Below, one piece after another: positions 31,214-42,100 of a DNA stretch of 64,000 nucleotides. This DNA is from Sabethes cyaneus (taxonomy: Eukaryota; Arthropoda; Insecta; Diptera; Culicidae), in NCBI RefSeq assembly GCF_943734655.1, contig NC_071354.1, positions 45,917,544-45,981,543 of the forward strand. The letters are read 5' to 3'. The notes beneath the pieces are model-generated. The model did not search any database, was not told the DNA's origin, and saw only the letters and a list, made by a program, of their open reading frames with translations. The number at the start of each line of letters is the position of its first letter. Positions within the stretch are counted from its first letter, which is position 1. The translations under genes were made by a program, and so were the position numbers.

Positions 31214-32172
31214 GGGGAACTGTGGGTAAGACGAACAGGTTAAGAAGAACAGCTAATATAATACAGAGAACTTATGATTTATAAAACCTAAATACAGTTT
31301 ACTTCAGTTCAACATATTGTTTTCAAAAGGAGCTAGTGAAATATTTAACAAAAAATCTTTTTCAATGTGTATTTTGAGTTTTAAAAATGGTCCGAAAAAG
31401 TGAACTTTTTTAGTGCTGCGGGTGAAACGGACAATGTGTGGGGGTAAGATGGACAGGTATTATGAATCGCTCCAACTGAGCGTATATTATTATTTTTAAC
31501 CCTTAACAAATTGAATACGTTAAATATGGTGGTGTAGCCTGCAAAAAATGAAGGGGGCAGTCCACCCCCTCCCACTAGAGGCAGTCCATAGAAAGTTGTT
31601 TGGCAGCGGCAATATGAACAAGCATTCCAAAAACTGTTTCATGCCTGGCCGCTGCTGATTTGTTTGAAGTTCACGTTTGCCGGGTAAATTTTCATTTATA
31701 TGCTTGAGATATCACTAAGAAGCAAAATCAACAATTTTAACATAATATGTTCACTGACCATCTTACCCACACTAGCAGTTGTCCATTTCACCCCATTATA
31801 CATTTTTTTAAAGCGTTCACAATTTTTCATACGCAAATGAAATTACGTATTATTTCAATGCAGACGTTACTTGAAAAGGTATTAAATCGAAATACTACAT
31901 GCTATGGGCAACATTTTGGAATTAAACCACTCAAAAAGCTTAATTCCGATGGATAAAAAGTTACATCCAAACGCAGAATCTTGACCAATTATTAGTTTTT
32001 TTATACTTTATCAAAATTGGAAAGTTTTAAATGATGATTGAAACGTTCAGACATCATGAGATAGCAAGATGGTTGGATGCCCATCAAAACATTTACGAAT
32101 TTCAATGCTTAACTGGTAGAATCAACCACCTGTCCGTCTTACCCACCCTGTTCGTCTTACCCACAGTTCCCC
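31214..32172. mobile_element. Family A transposon, complete copy (~960 bp)
   Basis: Same termini as the copy at 30030-34914, TA at 31212-31213 and 32173-32174. Uninterrupted, so it shows the full family body, including AATGTGTGGGGGTAAGATGG inside the left side and ACCATCTTACCCACACTAGC inside the right side, an inner pair of inverted motifs. Non-coding. Confidence 0.92.
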
Positions 32173-32529
32173 TAGTCTAAAAAACTCGCAGAAAAAAGAC
32201 ACTGTTTGACACCAACGTTACGTTTGTATTTATTTAAGTTACTAGCTGACCCGACAAACTTCGTATTGCCACAAATTAACCTGTGTTGTACATAAATCAT
32301 GAATCTCGGATGATCTTTGTCACTTCTCGAGTTTTGCAAGCCCCCCAGTGGGTGGCGCTTCCGACGGCGGGTCACCGGCAACACTCGCGACCGGCTCGTC
32401 CTGAATGATCTAGTGTTACTATAGATAGTTTTTGTGGTCTTGTTATTGATTAATGTTTTATGGAAGAGTCTCGAATTTCTCGAGTTGGATTAGTTTTTGA
32501 GTTTCGCAAAAATTTCTGTTTTATTTGTA

Positions 32530-34060
32530 TGAGAGTCCATATCCCCCTACCACAGGGGTGAGAGGTCTCTAACTATCATAAAATAAATTCAAGTAGAAAT
32601 TTGTATTTCATTTGTATGGGAGCCCACCCTCTTAAAAGGGAAAGGGGTCGTAATACACCATAGAAAAAAAATTCTGCCATCTAAAACTCTCACATGCCAA
32701 ATTTGGTTCCATTTGCTTGATTAGTTCTAAAGTTATGAGCAAATTTGTATTTCGTTTGAATGGGAGCCCCCCCCCCTCCTAAAAAGGTAAGAAGTCCTAA
32801 TTCATCATGGGAAAAATGGTTGCCTCCAAAAACACCCACATGCCAAATATGGTTCCATTTGCTTGATTAGTTCTCGAATTATGAGGAAATTTGTATTTCA
32901 TTTGTGTAGAAGCCCCCCCTCTTGAAGTGTGGAATGATCCTAATTCACCGTAGAAAATATTTTTGCCTCCAAAAACCTCCACATGCCGAATTTGGTTCTA
33001 TTTGCTTGATTAGTTCTCGAGTTATGGGGAAATTTGTATTTCATTTGTATTGGAGCCCCCCCTCCTAATGTGGGAAGAGGTCCTAATTCATCACAGAAAA
33101 AATTCTTGCCTCCAAAAACACCTACACGCCAAATTTGGTTCCATTTGCTGGATTAGTTCTCGAGTTATGAGGAAATTTGTATTTCGTTTGTATAGGACCC
33201 CCCCTCCTAAAATGGGGAGGGGTCCCAATTCATCATAGAAAAAAAAATTGTCTCCAAAAACACACACATGCCAAATTTGGTTCAATTCGCTTGATTAGTT
33301 CTCGAGTTATGAGGCAATTTGTATTTCATTTGTACAGGAGCCCCTCCTCTTAAAGTGGGGAGGGGTCCTAATTCACCATAGAAAATTTTCTTGCTCTTGA
33401 AAACCTTCACATGCCAAATTTGGTTGCATTTGCTTGATTAGTTCTCGAGTTATGAGGAAATTTGTATGGAAGTCCCCCCTCTTAAAGGGGAGAGGAGTTA
33501 TAATTCCTCTTATAAAGAGGGGAGGGGTCTCAATTCACCATAGAATAAATTCTTGTCACCAAAAAAACACCCACATGCCAAATGTTGTTCTATTTGCTTG
33601 ATTAGTTCTCGAGTTAGGAGGAAATTTGTATTTCATTTGTACAGGAGCCCCCCCTCTTAGAGTGGGGAGGGGTCCTAATTCACCGTAGAAAATTTTCTTG
33701 CCCTCGAAAACCTTCACATGCCAAAGTTGGTTCCATTTGCTTGATTAGTTCTCGAGTTATGAGGAAATTTGTATGGAAGCCCCCCCTCTTAAAGGGGAGA
33801 GGAGTTATAATTCCCCTTATAAAGAGGGGAGCGGTCTCAAATTACCCTAGAATAAATTCTTGTCACCGAAAACACCCACATGCCAAATTTGGTTCTATTT
33901 GCTTGATTAGTTCTCGAGTTATGCAGAAATTTGTGTTTCATTTGTATGGGAGCCCCCCTTCTTAGTGGGGGGAGGGGTCTCTAACCATCACTAAAACCTT
34001 TCCTGGCCCCAAAAACCTCTACATGCAAATTTTCACGCCGATTGGTTCAGTAGTTTTTGA
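32530..34060. repeat. ~142-bp tandem array with a 305-bp higher-order repeat
   Basis: Each unit runs GAAATTTGTATTTCATTTGT, then AGCCCCCCCTCTTAAAGTGG-like, CACATGCCAAATTTGGTTCC and CTTGATTAGTTCTCGAGTTA. Anchors (AAATTTGT) fall near 32597, 32741, 32887, 33031, 33172, 33315, 33457, 33620, 33762 and 33925: spacings 144, 146, 144, 141, 143, 142, 163, 142, 163. The last four units are two copies of a 305-bp dimer, the longer half carrying an extra GGAGTTATAATTCC(T/C)CTTAT-type insert. Non-coding. Confidence 0.85.
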
Positions 34061-34074
34061 TTCTATAAGGAACA

Positions 34075-34077
34075 CAG

Positions 34078-34134
<57 letters not shown>
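34075..34134. repeat. (ACAG)n microsatellite
   Basis: About fifteen uninterrupted ACAG units at the 3' side of the Helitron-like element. The short perfect unit without spacers excludes a CRISPR array. Confidence 0.95.
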
Positions 34135-34135
<1 letters not shown>

Positions 34136-34914
34136 AATCCTTCTTTATAGGTATAGATTTCGCGTAGCCTACTTAACCACCGATTATGTATAAACGGTCT
34201 TAGATATATTTGCAAAGTAATCCACATAGCTACACCTCATAAATTGCATTTATTATTACTTAATAAGGATAAATTAGTGAAGGTGTCCGGATATTGGTAC
34301 CGTCCGGATTTTGATGCAGCATGGTACAAACTTTTTTGGCAGCGGAAATATGAACAAGCATTCCAAATACTGTTTCATGCCTGGCCGCTGCTAATTTGTT
34401 TGAAGTTCACGTTTGCCGGTTAAAATTTCGTTTATATGCTTGAGATATCACTAAGAAGCAAAATCCACAATTTTATTATAATATGTTCACTGACCATCTT
34501 ACCCACACTAGCAGTTGTCCATTTCACCCCATCATTATACATTTTTTTTAAAGCGTTCACAATTTTCCATACGCAAATGAAATTACGTATTATTTCAATG
34601 CAGACGTTACTTGAAAAGGTATAAAATCGAAATACTTTATGTTATGGTTAAAAATTTAGAATTAAACCACTCAAAAAGCTTAATTTCGATGGCAAAAAAG
34701 TTACATCCAAACGCAGAATCACTTCCAATTTTCAGTTTTTCTGTACTTTATTAAAATTTGAAAGTTCTAAATGATGATGGGAACGTTCAGACATCATGAG
34801 ATAGCAAGACGGTTGGATGCCCATCAAAATATTTACGAATTTTAATGCTTAACTGGTAGAATCAACCACCTGTCCGTCTTACCCACCCTGTTCGTCTTAC
34901 CCACAGTTCCCCTA

Positions 34915-35160
34915 CTTGAAAATTCAAGTGTAATTTGGCTACCTCATCAGCTCACCTGGATCTTACGAATCGGACGCATACAGACAAGGGTCATTCGTAT
35001 GGCTCTTGGGGATTTGCCTTGACGAGATCCTGACAATCTTCCGCCACACCCGATGACTGCCTGTTTCCGAACATTCTCTCGGGATGAAGAACTTTACGAG
35101 TTTGGTTTACTGGAATATTTACGCAGTGATTATGGAGGACTGAGTTAACATAAATTTTTT
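34915..35160 (+). pseudogene. CR1/Jockey-like RT remnant, continuation after the transposon nest
   Basis: Reads LENSSVIWLPHQLTWILRIG then RIQTRVIRMALGDLP, a stop, RDPDNLPPHP: the C-terminal block of CR1-type ORF2 (compare LEYGALVWAPYH and HFVRYALRLLPW at 11843-13795). It continues the frame that stops at 30029; with one TA removed the codons join without shift. Confidence 0.75.
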
Positions 35161-35164
35161 TCTG

Positions 35165-36147
35165 GAGCTTATATGAACTATAAATTCATTAGGACTTTGA
35201 CAGATGGATGTATTAAATAAATAATGAATAATAATCATAATAATAATTTTATCATTCCCCACACGTTTACTCAGTGACAGTATATTTTTGATAACTAATA
35301 TTGTTTCTGCCGCACGGATTGATAGATGTTTGCCTTATCAGTTTATTAATGTAAAATGTCAGTTTAGGACAACAAAACTGCCAAAGTCTGATATTCATAT
35401 ACATTTCAGTACATGAAGTTAGATAACGAAATTATGTTCTATATATTTTTGCAAATCATCCGAGCCTGTGTTTCCAAGAATTACACAAAATATAGAAATA
35501 TGTAAAAATGGAATACCATTTGAGAGAGTCAAACACGAGAAAACATAGTCTGAATGCAGGCAGTTGATTTTTTTTTTGTTTCGCGGCACTTATACATGGA
35601 TTAAAAAAGATCATGTAGAACACTATTCGGTAAAAATAATACTGAGTATAGTGCGTTATGAATGATTTTTTTATATAGAAACACGAGCTGAGCTCTAGGA
35701 ATTTGGCTATCTAACTCCAAGATTAACTAGTTAAGCGGCTGCTTGAAAGCGAGAGGTATACAACGAAGCTTAAACCTCAGCATCCACATTAACCAGGAAT
35801 GCTCACGTTGAGTACGTCGTGCATTGTTATGATATACGAACGCTGCACCACTGGGCGAGATATCGGCCGTCCAGAATCGAAGAATTTTATTGTCATCCCG
35901 ACACGGCTCCGACTGCTGCCAACATCAGCTTCAGATAGATATCATTGCGCTACACGCGTCGTATCACTAAATTGCGCCCAGTATTGCTGTAAACGTGGAC
36001 AACACTGGACGCGCAGGCAAAGATGAGCGGGCTCACAGGTCGTACGTAACGAGCCGTGATTAGTATATTTATTTACCGTATATCAACCTAATAATAAGTT
36101 ACGTACTCGAAAGTCGAAGCTAGCCATTAGCTGCAGTTTACAGGAGT
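35165..36147. other. Intergenic / 5' flank of dipeptidase 2
   Basis: No separate gene was supported. The last stretch should contain the promoter and 5' untranslated region of dipeptidase 2; GCAGTTTA near 36133 could be an initiator, but no TATA box was clear. The + frame at 35799-36026 has no motif. Confidence 0.35.
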
Positions 36148-39100
36148 ATGGGAATTTTCAGAGCAGGTTAGTGAAACAATGGCGGTTACGAAATGCAGTC
36201 TAGAATCTGTTCTAAGCATCGATTTCGAAAAGCGTTCATTGTACATATATGGCAATTCATAAATTCACAGCAGTTAGGTGTTGAAATTTCACAAAAAAAT
36301 TAGTTCTGTTTTGTAACATTACTAGTAATTAAAGTTTACATCAATATTATTTCGAGTGACAAGCTGCATAGCTGACTTTCACACATTCTATCTAATTTTC
36401 GATTAAGACTAACTAATGTTCACATCATGCTGTTAGAGCATCAAGTTTCTTACCAACAATAGTGCTACATAAAAATTCGCTATTCATTTGAGCTTTAGAA
36501 TCAGAAATAGCATTAATTTTTGCAAAACTATTACCTCAGTAAAGATGAAAACGTAGCACTAGTTTTGTACGTAAAATTTAATTACACTTTAGTTCATGAA
36601 CCTATACATGAAGAAAGCTCCAAACTCAGTGGAGTTTTGACTATTTTATGTGAATACAATTTTTTCATTGTTTAGCCTAAAGTTAGTTGAGTATAATAGA
36701 ATGTATAACTCTTGGATCTTGGAAAACTCTTGGATAAACTGAAATACCTGTGACAAAATGGCACAAGCAGACGGTAATAGGAAACCCTCATCTCTTCAAC
36801 AGTTTTGTCAAACCCAAAATATCTCGCTGGCGCTGTTATCGCTCTGGTGGCCATTGTTGCAGTTTCAATCGCAGTACCGCTGGCCGTCAACTCATCGTCA
36901 TCGTCCAGCAAAGATGACGGCGGGGCAAACCCTTTCTTCGGCCGAACAGTCCTAGACGAGGTGCCACTTGTCGACGGGTAATGTTAATCACTTAATCACT
37001 ACAATCCTCCAATCAACAGATTACACCCTCAAGCAATAATTCTTATCTGTCTCTATTTTCGTTTATCACACAGACACAACGACTTACCCAACAACCTCTA
37101 CATCTATGAACGCAATCGAATCAATAACTTTGACTTGAACAGTGATTTGAAGGCGGATCCCGTATGGGGGGCATCGAGAAGCAGCCACACGGACATTCCA
37201 AGACTTCTGGAGGGTAAAGTGGGAGCGCAATTCTGGGTTGCATACGTGGGCTGTAACACTCAGTATCTCGACGCCGTCGAGCGAACACTGGAACAGATCG
37301 ATGTCATTAAGCGTATGATTGCAAAGTACCCGCAGTACATGACGTATGTGACCTCTGCCGATGGTATTATGGAAGCATTTGAGAACAAGCGAATCGGTTC
37401 ATTGATTGCAGTTGAAGGCGGTCATTCGATGGATTCCCGACTGGCGATGTTACGCATCTACTACGAATTGGGCGTTCGATATATGACCCTAACGCACTCA
37501 TGCAATACACCGTGGGCGGATGCATCCCCGGTGGATGCCAATAGTACCGCTATCTTGAAGAACGTCACCGATTGGGGTAAAAATGTCATTTGGGAAATGA
37601 ATCGTCTGGGAATGCTGATCGATATATCCCACGTGAGTCACGGAGTTATGGTCGACGTGCTGGAATACAGCAAAGCACCGGTAATCTTCAGCCATTCCTC
37701 GTCGCACCATGTTTTTCCCCATCACCGGAACGTGCAGGATGATGTACTGAAGCAGTTGGTTGCGAACAATGGAATCATTATGGTGAATTTTTACCCGGGG
37801 TTCATCGGTGGCAATACGATTGATGATGTTGTTCGTAAGTACTTGCTATAATTTCTTTTTACATTTAAATTAATGTTGATTTTCAACGAAAAATGGTTAC
37901 GTTTTAAAACTGTCTATTACAGAGTGCAAATTTGAATTACCTGTTGCAGATATTAACCCCTCTAAAGTGTGCATTATTTTTAAGCGCCATAATATGCACT
38001 GAAATGGGTCATTTTTTTTGTCTTTTGAGGTTTCGCTACTATATTTTGTAGAAAGACCAGGAAATGTCTCTTTGATATAATTTTGTTGAATTGTTAAATT
38101 TTTTAAAATTGTTTACTACATGCATGTTGTTTTTTTAAATAAATCATAGACTGTGGTCATATCAGATCGGATCCATGGGGACATTAAGAATCCAGAAATT
38201 CCGGTGAGAACAGGACCCCTCATGATTCTCAGAAGTTACACGTTCGGAAAAGAGCCCTTGTATGCTCTTACTGAGATACTGAAGTCAGGACACAGATTAG
38301 TTAGATGGACATCATCCTTTTAAAGGATTCATTCACCTTGTATGGAATGTCGTAGTTAGATCTTGGTTTAATATGTAAATCTTTCATCGGTAAACTCACC
38401 GGAGAATTTCATCGAGAACAGTTGGCAAATCTGCTCTAAGTTGCTCGCCATTTTATCCATCCATTCAGCCAGGCACATAACCGAACGAAGAGGGTGTTCT
38501 TAAAAGATTTAGGATTTTGTTTCAGTCTTACTTACTAACTTTTGCGGTGACAATCCGCTTATTGAATCCATGCCGAATTCAGGAGCCGTTACCACATTTC
38601 TCGGTTTGGGGCTGCCGCTCTCCAGTCGCCCCTAACACTCGCTGCTCTAGCATGCACGTCAACAGCGCTCATCCAAAGGGTATGGGATCTGCCTCGAAGT
38701 CATCGGCCTCTGTGGGGTTCTCTGCTAAAGATTGTTTTCACTGGTCTCTCATCCAGCATTCTTGCTGAGCTGGCCGCGTAAACTCATTGTAGACTGCCGT
38801 GTTTTAGTCACTTCACAATATCCGCATCTTTGTATACTTGGTATATTCCATGATTCTCGCGCTTACGCCACACTCCTTCTAATATGCCGCCAAGAATTGA
38901 CCGCAGGATCTTACGCTCAAAAAGGCTAAGAGCTCGTCGGTTGCTTTCCTTCAACGTCCACGTCCACTGATTGTCCACTGGTTACGTAAACCGTAAAAGG
39001 CCCTGTCGGCAGCTGCTATCCGCCTTTTTACTTCACAGCTCACATCGTTGTCACTTGTCACTAACGTACCAACGTTAAATTTGTCGACCACTTCAAAAGT

Positions 39101-42100
39101 ATCTCCATCTACCACCACCGCAGTTCCAACACCCAAAGGGTTACCACGCTCTCTACCAGCCACCATATATTTGGTTTTGGTAGAATTTATGATAAGCTTT
39201 ATCCTCGCAGCTTCCTCTGTAAGATGCGTCATGCGTGTACTTCTTCCACAATTCTACGATTAACCCCGATGATATCGATGACGTCCGCGACCCCTAGAAA
39301 TATGAGATTTCGTGATGATGGTACCACTTTCTGCACGCCTGCCCTTCGAATAGCACCTTCCAATACAATGTTGAACAGCAAAGTTGCATCTTACAAGTTG
39401 ATTTCCCGGAATTTATCGAGGTTTATCGCAAGGTGAACATTTGGTCCGTCGTGAAGCGACTGAGAAATAGGATGCGGGAGAGAATTTAGTACCTAATGGA
39501 TTACCCGATTCAGCCGTTCGCTCCCGACTTTCAAAAGTTCGGCGGTGATGCCATCCTTTCCAGCTGCTTTGTCGTTTTTCAGCTCTCTCGAACCTCGTCC
39601 AAAGTTGGTGGATCCGCAGCTTGTCCATCATCCTCAACCGTTATCCAGTTTCTGTTGGCCGCTCCCAGAGGTGGGCCCCACGAATCAGCTAACCGCTAAC
39701 CTTTTAGCCAGCGAGTAGTGCGTTCGCTAGGTTTTAAATGTGTTAGCGCTTTCATTAGCTTCCGATAAGTTAAAGCGCCACTAAATAAACTACTAGCCGC
39801 TAATTTTTGAAAATAATAACAAAAATTAGTGTGCGATTTCTTGCATATTGATAAAATTAGTCGCTGCTGTTCGCGACGCGAGTAAATATAGTTCATTAAT
39901 GGCTAATTGTACTATTTCCAAAAATTAGTAGTTTATTGAGTAATACTTTTATTTATTGGAAACTAATAAAAGCGCTAGCACATTTAAAACTTAGTGAACG
40001 CGCTACTCGCAAACTAAAATGTAAGCGATTAGCTTATTAGCGGTGCCCACTTCTGACAGCTTCATCTTATTCACCATTCAACAATGCATCGAAATGTTGT
40101 TTCCAACGCCTAGCCTGTGATCTTTCGGTAAACAGGTAATGTCGTTGCATATAACAGGAGCTGGCACGGTTCGTTCCCTGATTCCGTTGATCGTGCCTCT
40201 CGAAGCAATTTCTCTGCCTCCGCAAGAACGCGATCCCAGTGCTGGCGTTTCTTACGGCGGTGAAGTCTCTTTCCGGCGGCTCTAGCATCTCGGTAAATCT
40301 CTCTCTCTGCTCTGGCGTGTCACAGTTGGTGCCAATATGTGACGTCTGGCTCGATTTTTCTCGTCTTTCAACAGTTAGCACTCTGCGTCAGAGTTATAAC
40401 AGAGAGATATGGAAGAGAGAGGCTGCCTACACTTCTCGCGCTGTAGTACTAACCGCATCGTGGATATGCTTCCACTACTCGTTCAGGTTCGTTTCAACTT
40501 GTTAACTCATTATTGGATCCACCGATCCGCTCTCCAGCAACTCCTGCCGCTGATAACCCCCGAATATTCAGTCGTATGTTCCTCGTTGGTCTCGATTTGA
40601 ATATGTTGAACAACCAGGCGCGAATCTTGCTTACTACGAGGTAGGGGTCCCAGTCGACGTTTGGTTCCCGGAAGGACCACATGTCTGCGATATTAGAAAA
40701 GTACCGCTTATCAAACAGAACGTGGTCGATTGCAGAGCAGGCCGCCTGCTCTCCTGTGGTTGCAGCGAAGTTGATTGACCTCAGGCCATTAGACCGTATG
40801 AATAAACCAGTTTACTATGCTTTTCCCGTTTAAATCGTATGGGAGCATTTGCTCTAACTCTTTTATTAATACGGTCTATTGTCGTCTGTGGTAGGATGGA
40901 GGCTTTCTCTACCAGTAACTCTTCGCGTTCGACCTGTGCATCCCCGATGATTTTCTCTGTCGTCTTGAGTATAGCTGGCGAGATACAGCGTTTCATAGGT
41001 CAGCCGCCCGCTCCGAATCAGTCGCTGTTGTACACCGCCCCTAGTCTGGGATCCAGCCGCGTACTCGGTATCGAACCGAAGACGATCCATGGTCTGGGAT
41101 GATCATCATGAGTCGCCCCTAACCTGAAGACAGGCAGCCACAGCTGGCAAGGCTATTCCTTTTTCCAACACTCAGCGGAAGCATGAGTGCCTCTTTCCCT
41201 ATCAGTATACGGCCTTAGTTACCACCGTGGTTGGTTACCCGATCTCCGCTAAGGTTACTCGTATTATGGCTGCTATCACGAGGAGATAGAGAGGGATATG
41301 AGTTGCTGGATAAGATGATGAGGGCCACTGCGATGCCTATTTTATGCTTACAGGTACGCGTGGCATTGAAAAAAAAGTGTTGTCCAGCCATTTGAAAATA
41401 TTGCGAACCGAAATAGTAGAACAATACGTTTACTATTTTGTTAAATTGACCAAACTCGTGATTTTAGTCATGACCTTGAAATGCGGTCAGGCATATATTA
41501 ATATTTTTTTCGTAAGGGCCTGCATAGTGTCGTCGTCCTGAAAGTAAAAACACGTTAGATTAAAACTTCTCGGTCGGTGGTTTCTACAGTAGGTGGAGGA
41601 AGAGGCACAATTTGTGTCTAAAAATAGCTCAACCCATGTCGCTATGGTTAATAAGGGGGGTTGTGCAGACTTCTTTTGTCCAGCGCCTCTATGGTTCAAA
41701 GGTACACGGGTACCAACGAGCCACACGCCCTGGTAGGTGTTGTGGGTTCAAATCCGGTTATAATCTCTGATTATAGCTTGGTTCGACCCATGCACCTTCC
41801 AGCATTGGACAAAAGATAGGAGTCACAACGACAACTTGTTAAGCATAGCTACGTATTACCCCCCCCCCCTTCCTTTCCATTCTTTCCCCCTCATTGCCTA
41901 AAAAAATTCTTCATTACTTTCCCTTACCGTCCCTTCATCAATTCTCGGGTAATTTTTCAAATAGACCTATGCGACAATGAAAGATTCTCTTCGTTTCTCC
42001 TCTCTTCCGCTTATTACGGCGATACTAATGCATTTTAATACATGAGCTTTGCATGAATCGGTTGCCGGAGTCACTAGCTAGCTAAATGTTTTGAAAATTT

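Larger units (their letters stand above)
32242..34157. mobile_element. Helitron-like (mini-me / DINE-1 type) element with expanded core
   Basis: Begins CTAGCTGACCCGACAAACTT and ends after an (ACAG)n microsatellite (about 34075-34134) and AAATCCTTCTTTATAGGTAT. A CTAGCTGACCCG core plus a GTCY/ACAG microsatellite is the hallmark of dipteran mini-me elements, generally grouped with Helitron-like DINE-1. Helicase or Rep frames are absent. The centre is occupied by the tandem array at 32530-34060. It lies inside the family C transposon. Exact ends are approximate because such elements lack target duplications. Confidence 0.7.
30408..34324. mobile_element. TA-flanked transposon family C (ATCCGGACAC repeats), containing further insertions
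   Basis: Starts CCATGCTGCATCAATATCCG and ends CGGATTTTGATGCAGCATGG (inverted match with one difference); TA at 30406-30407 and 34325-34326. ATCCGGACAC-type words recur at the left end, near 30610, 30645 and 30670, and inverted near 31015, 31040, 34285 and 34303. It inserted into copy A at a TA. Inside it are a second family A copy (31214-32172) and a Helitron-like element (32242-34157). No transposase frame. Ends closely resemble the 8446-9870 element. Confidence 0.88.
30030..34914. mobile_element. TA-flanked transposon family A (GTAAGACGAACAG repeats), interrupted copy
   Basis: The left end GGGGAACTGTGGGTAAGACG (from 30032) and the inverted right end CGTCTTACCCACAGTTCCCC (to 34912) are perfect terminal repeats with TA at 30030-30031 and 34913-34914. 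Repeated GTAAGAnG/GTCTTACCC words lie inside both ends. The body is split by the element at 30408-34324; comparison with the uninterrupted relative at 31214-32172 confirms where the body resumes (GGCAGCGGAAATATGAACAA near 34338). Without the insertion it would be about 960 bp. There is no transposase. Confidence 0.9.

Noticed and set aside
34075..34134. Regular repeat array as CRISPR
   Set aside because: A simple 4-bp microsatellite without spacers in an insect genome.
36758..36955. Open frame starting MAQADGNRKPSS as the start of dipeptidase 2
   Set aside because: It is out of frame with the conserved anchor and LDEVPLVDG segment; the acceptor at 36801-36802 and the 19-nt exon at 36148 give the correct frame and match copy 1.
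41690..41760. Functional tRNA gene
   Set aside because: A- and B-box-like words are present, but no full cloverleaf could be drawn by eye, and a non-tRNA body follows, as in SINEs.
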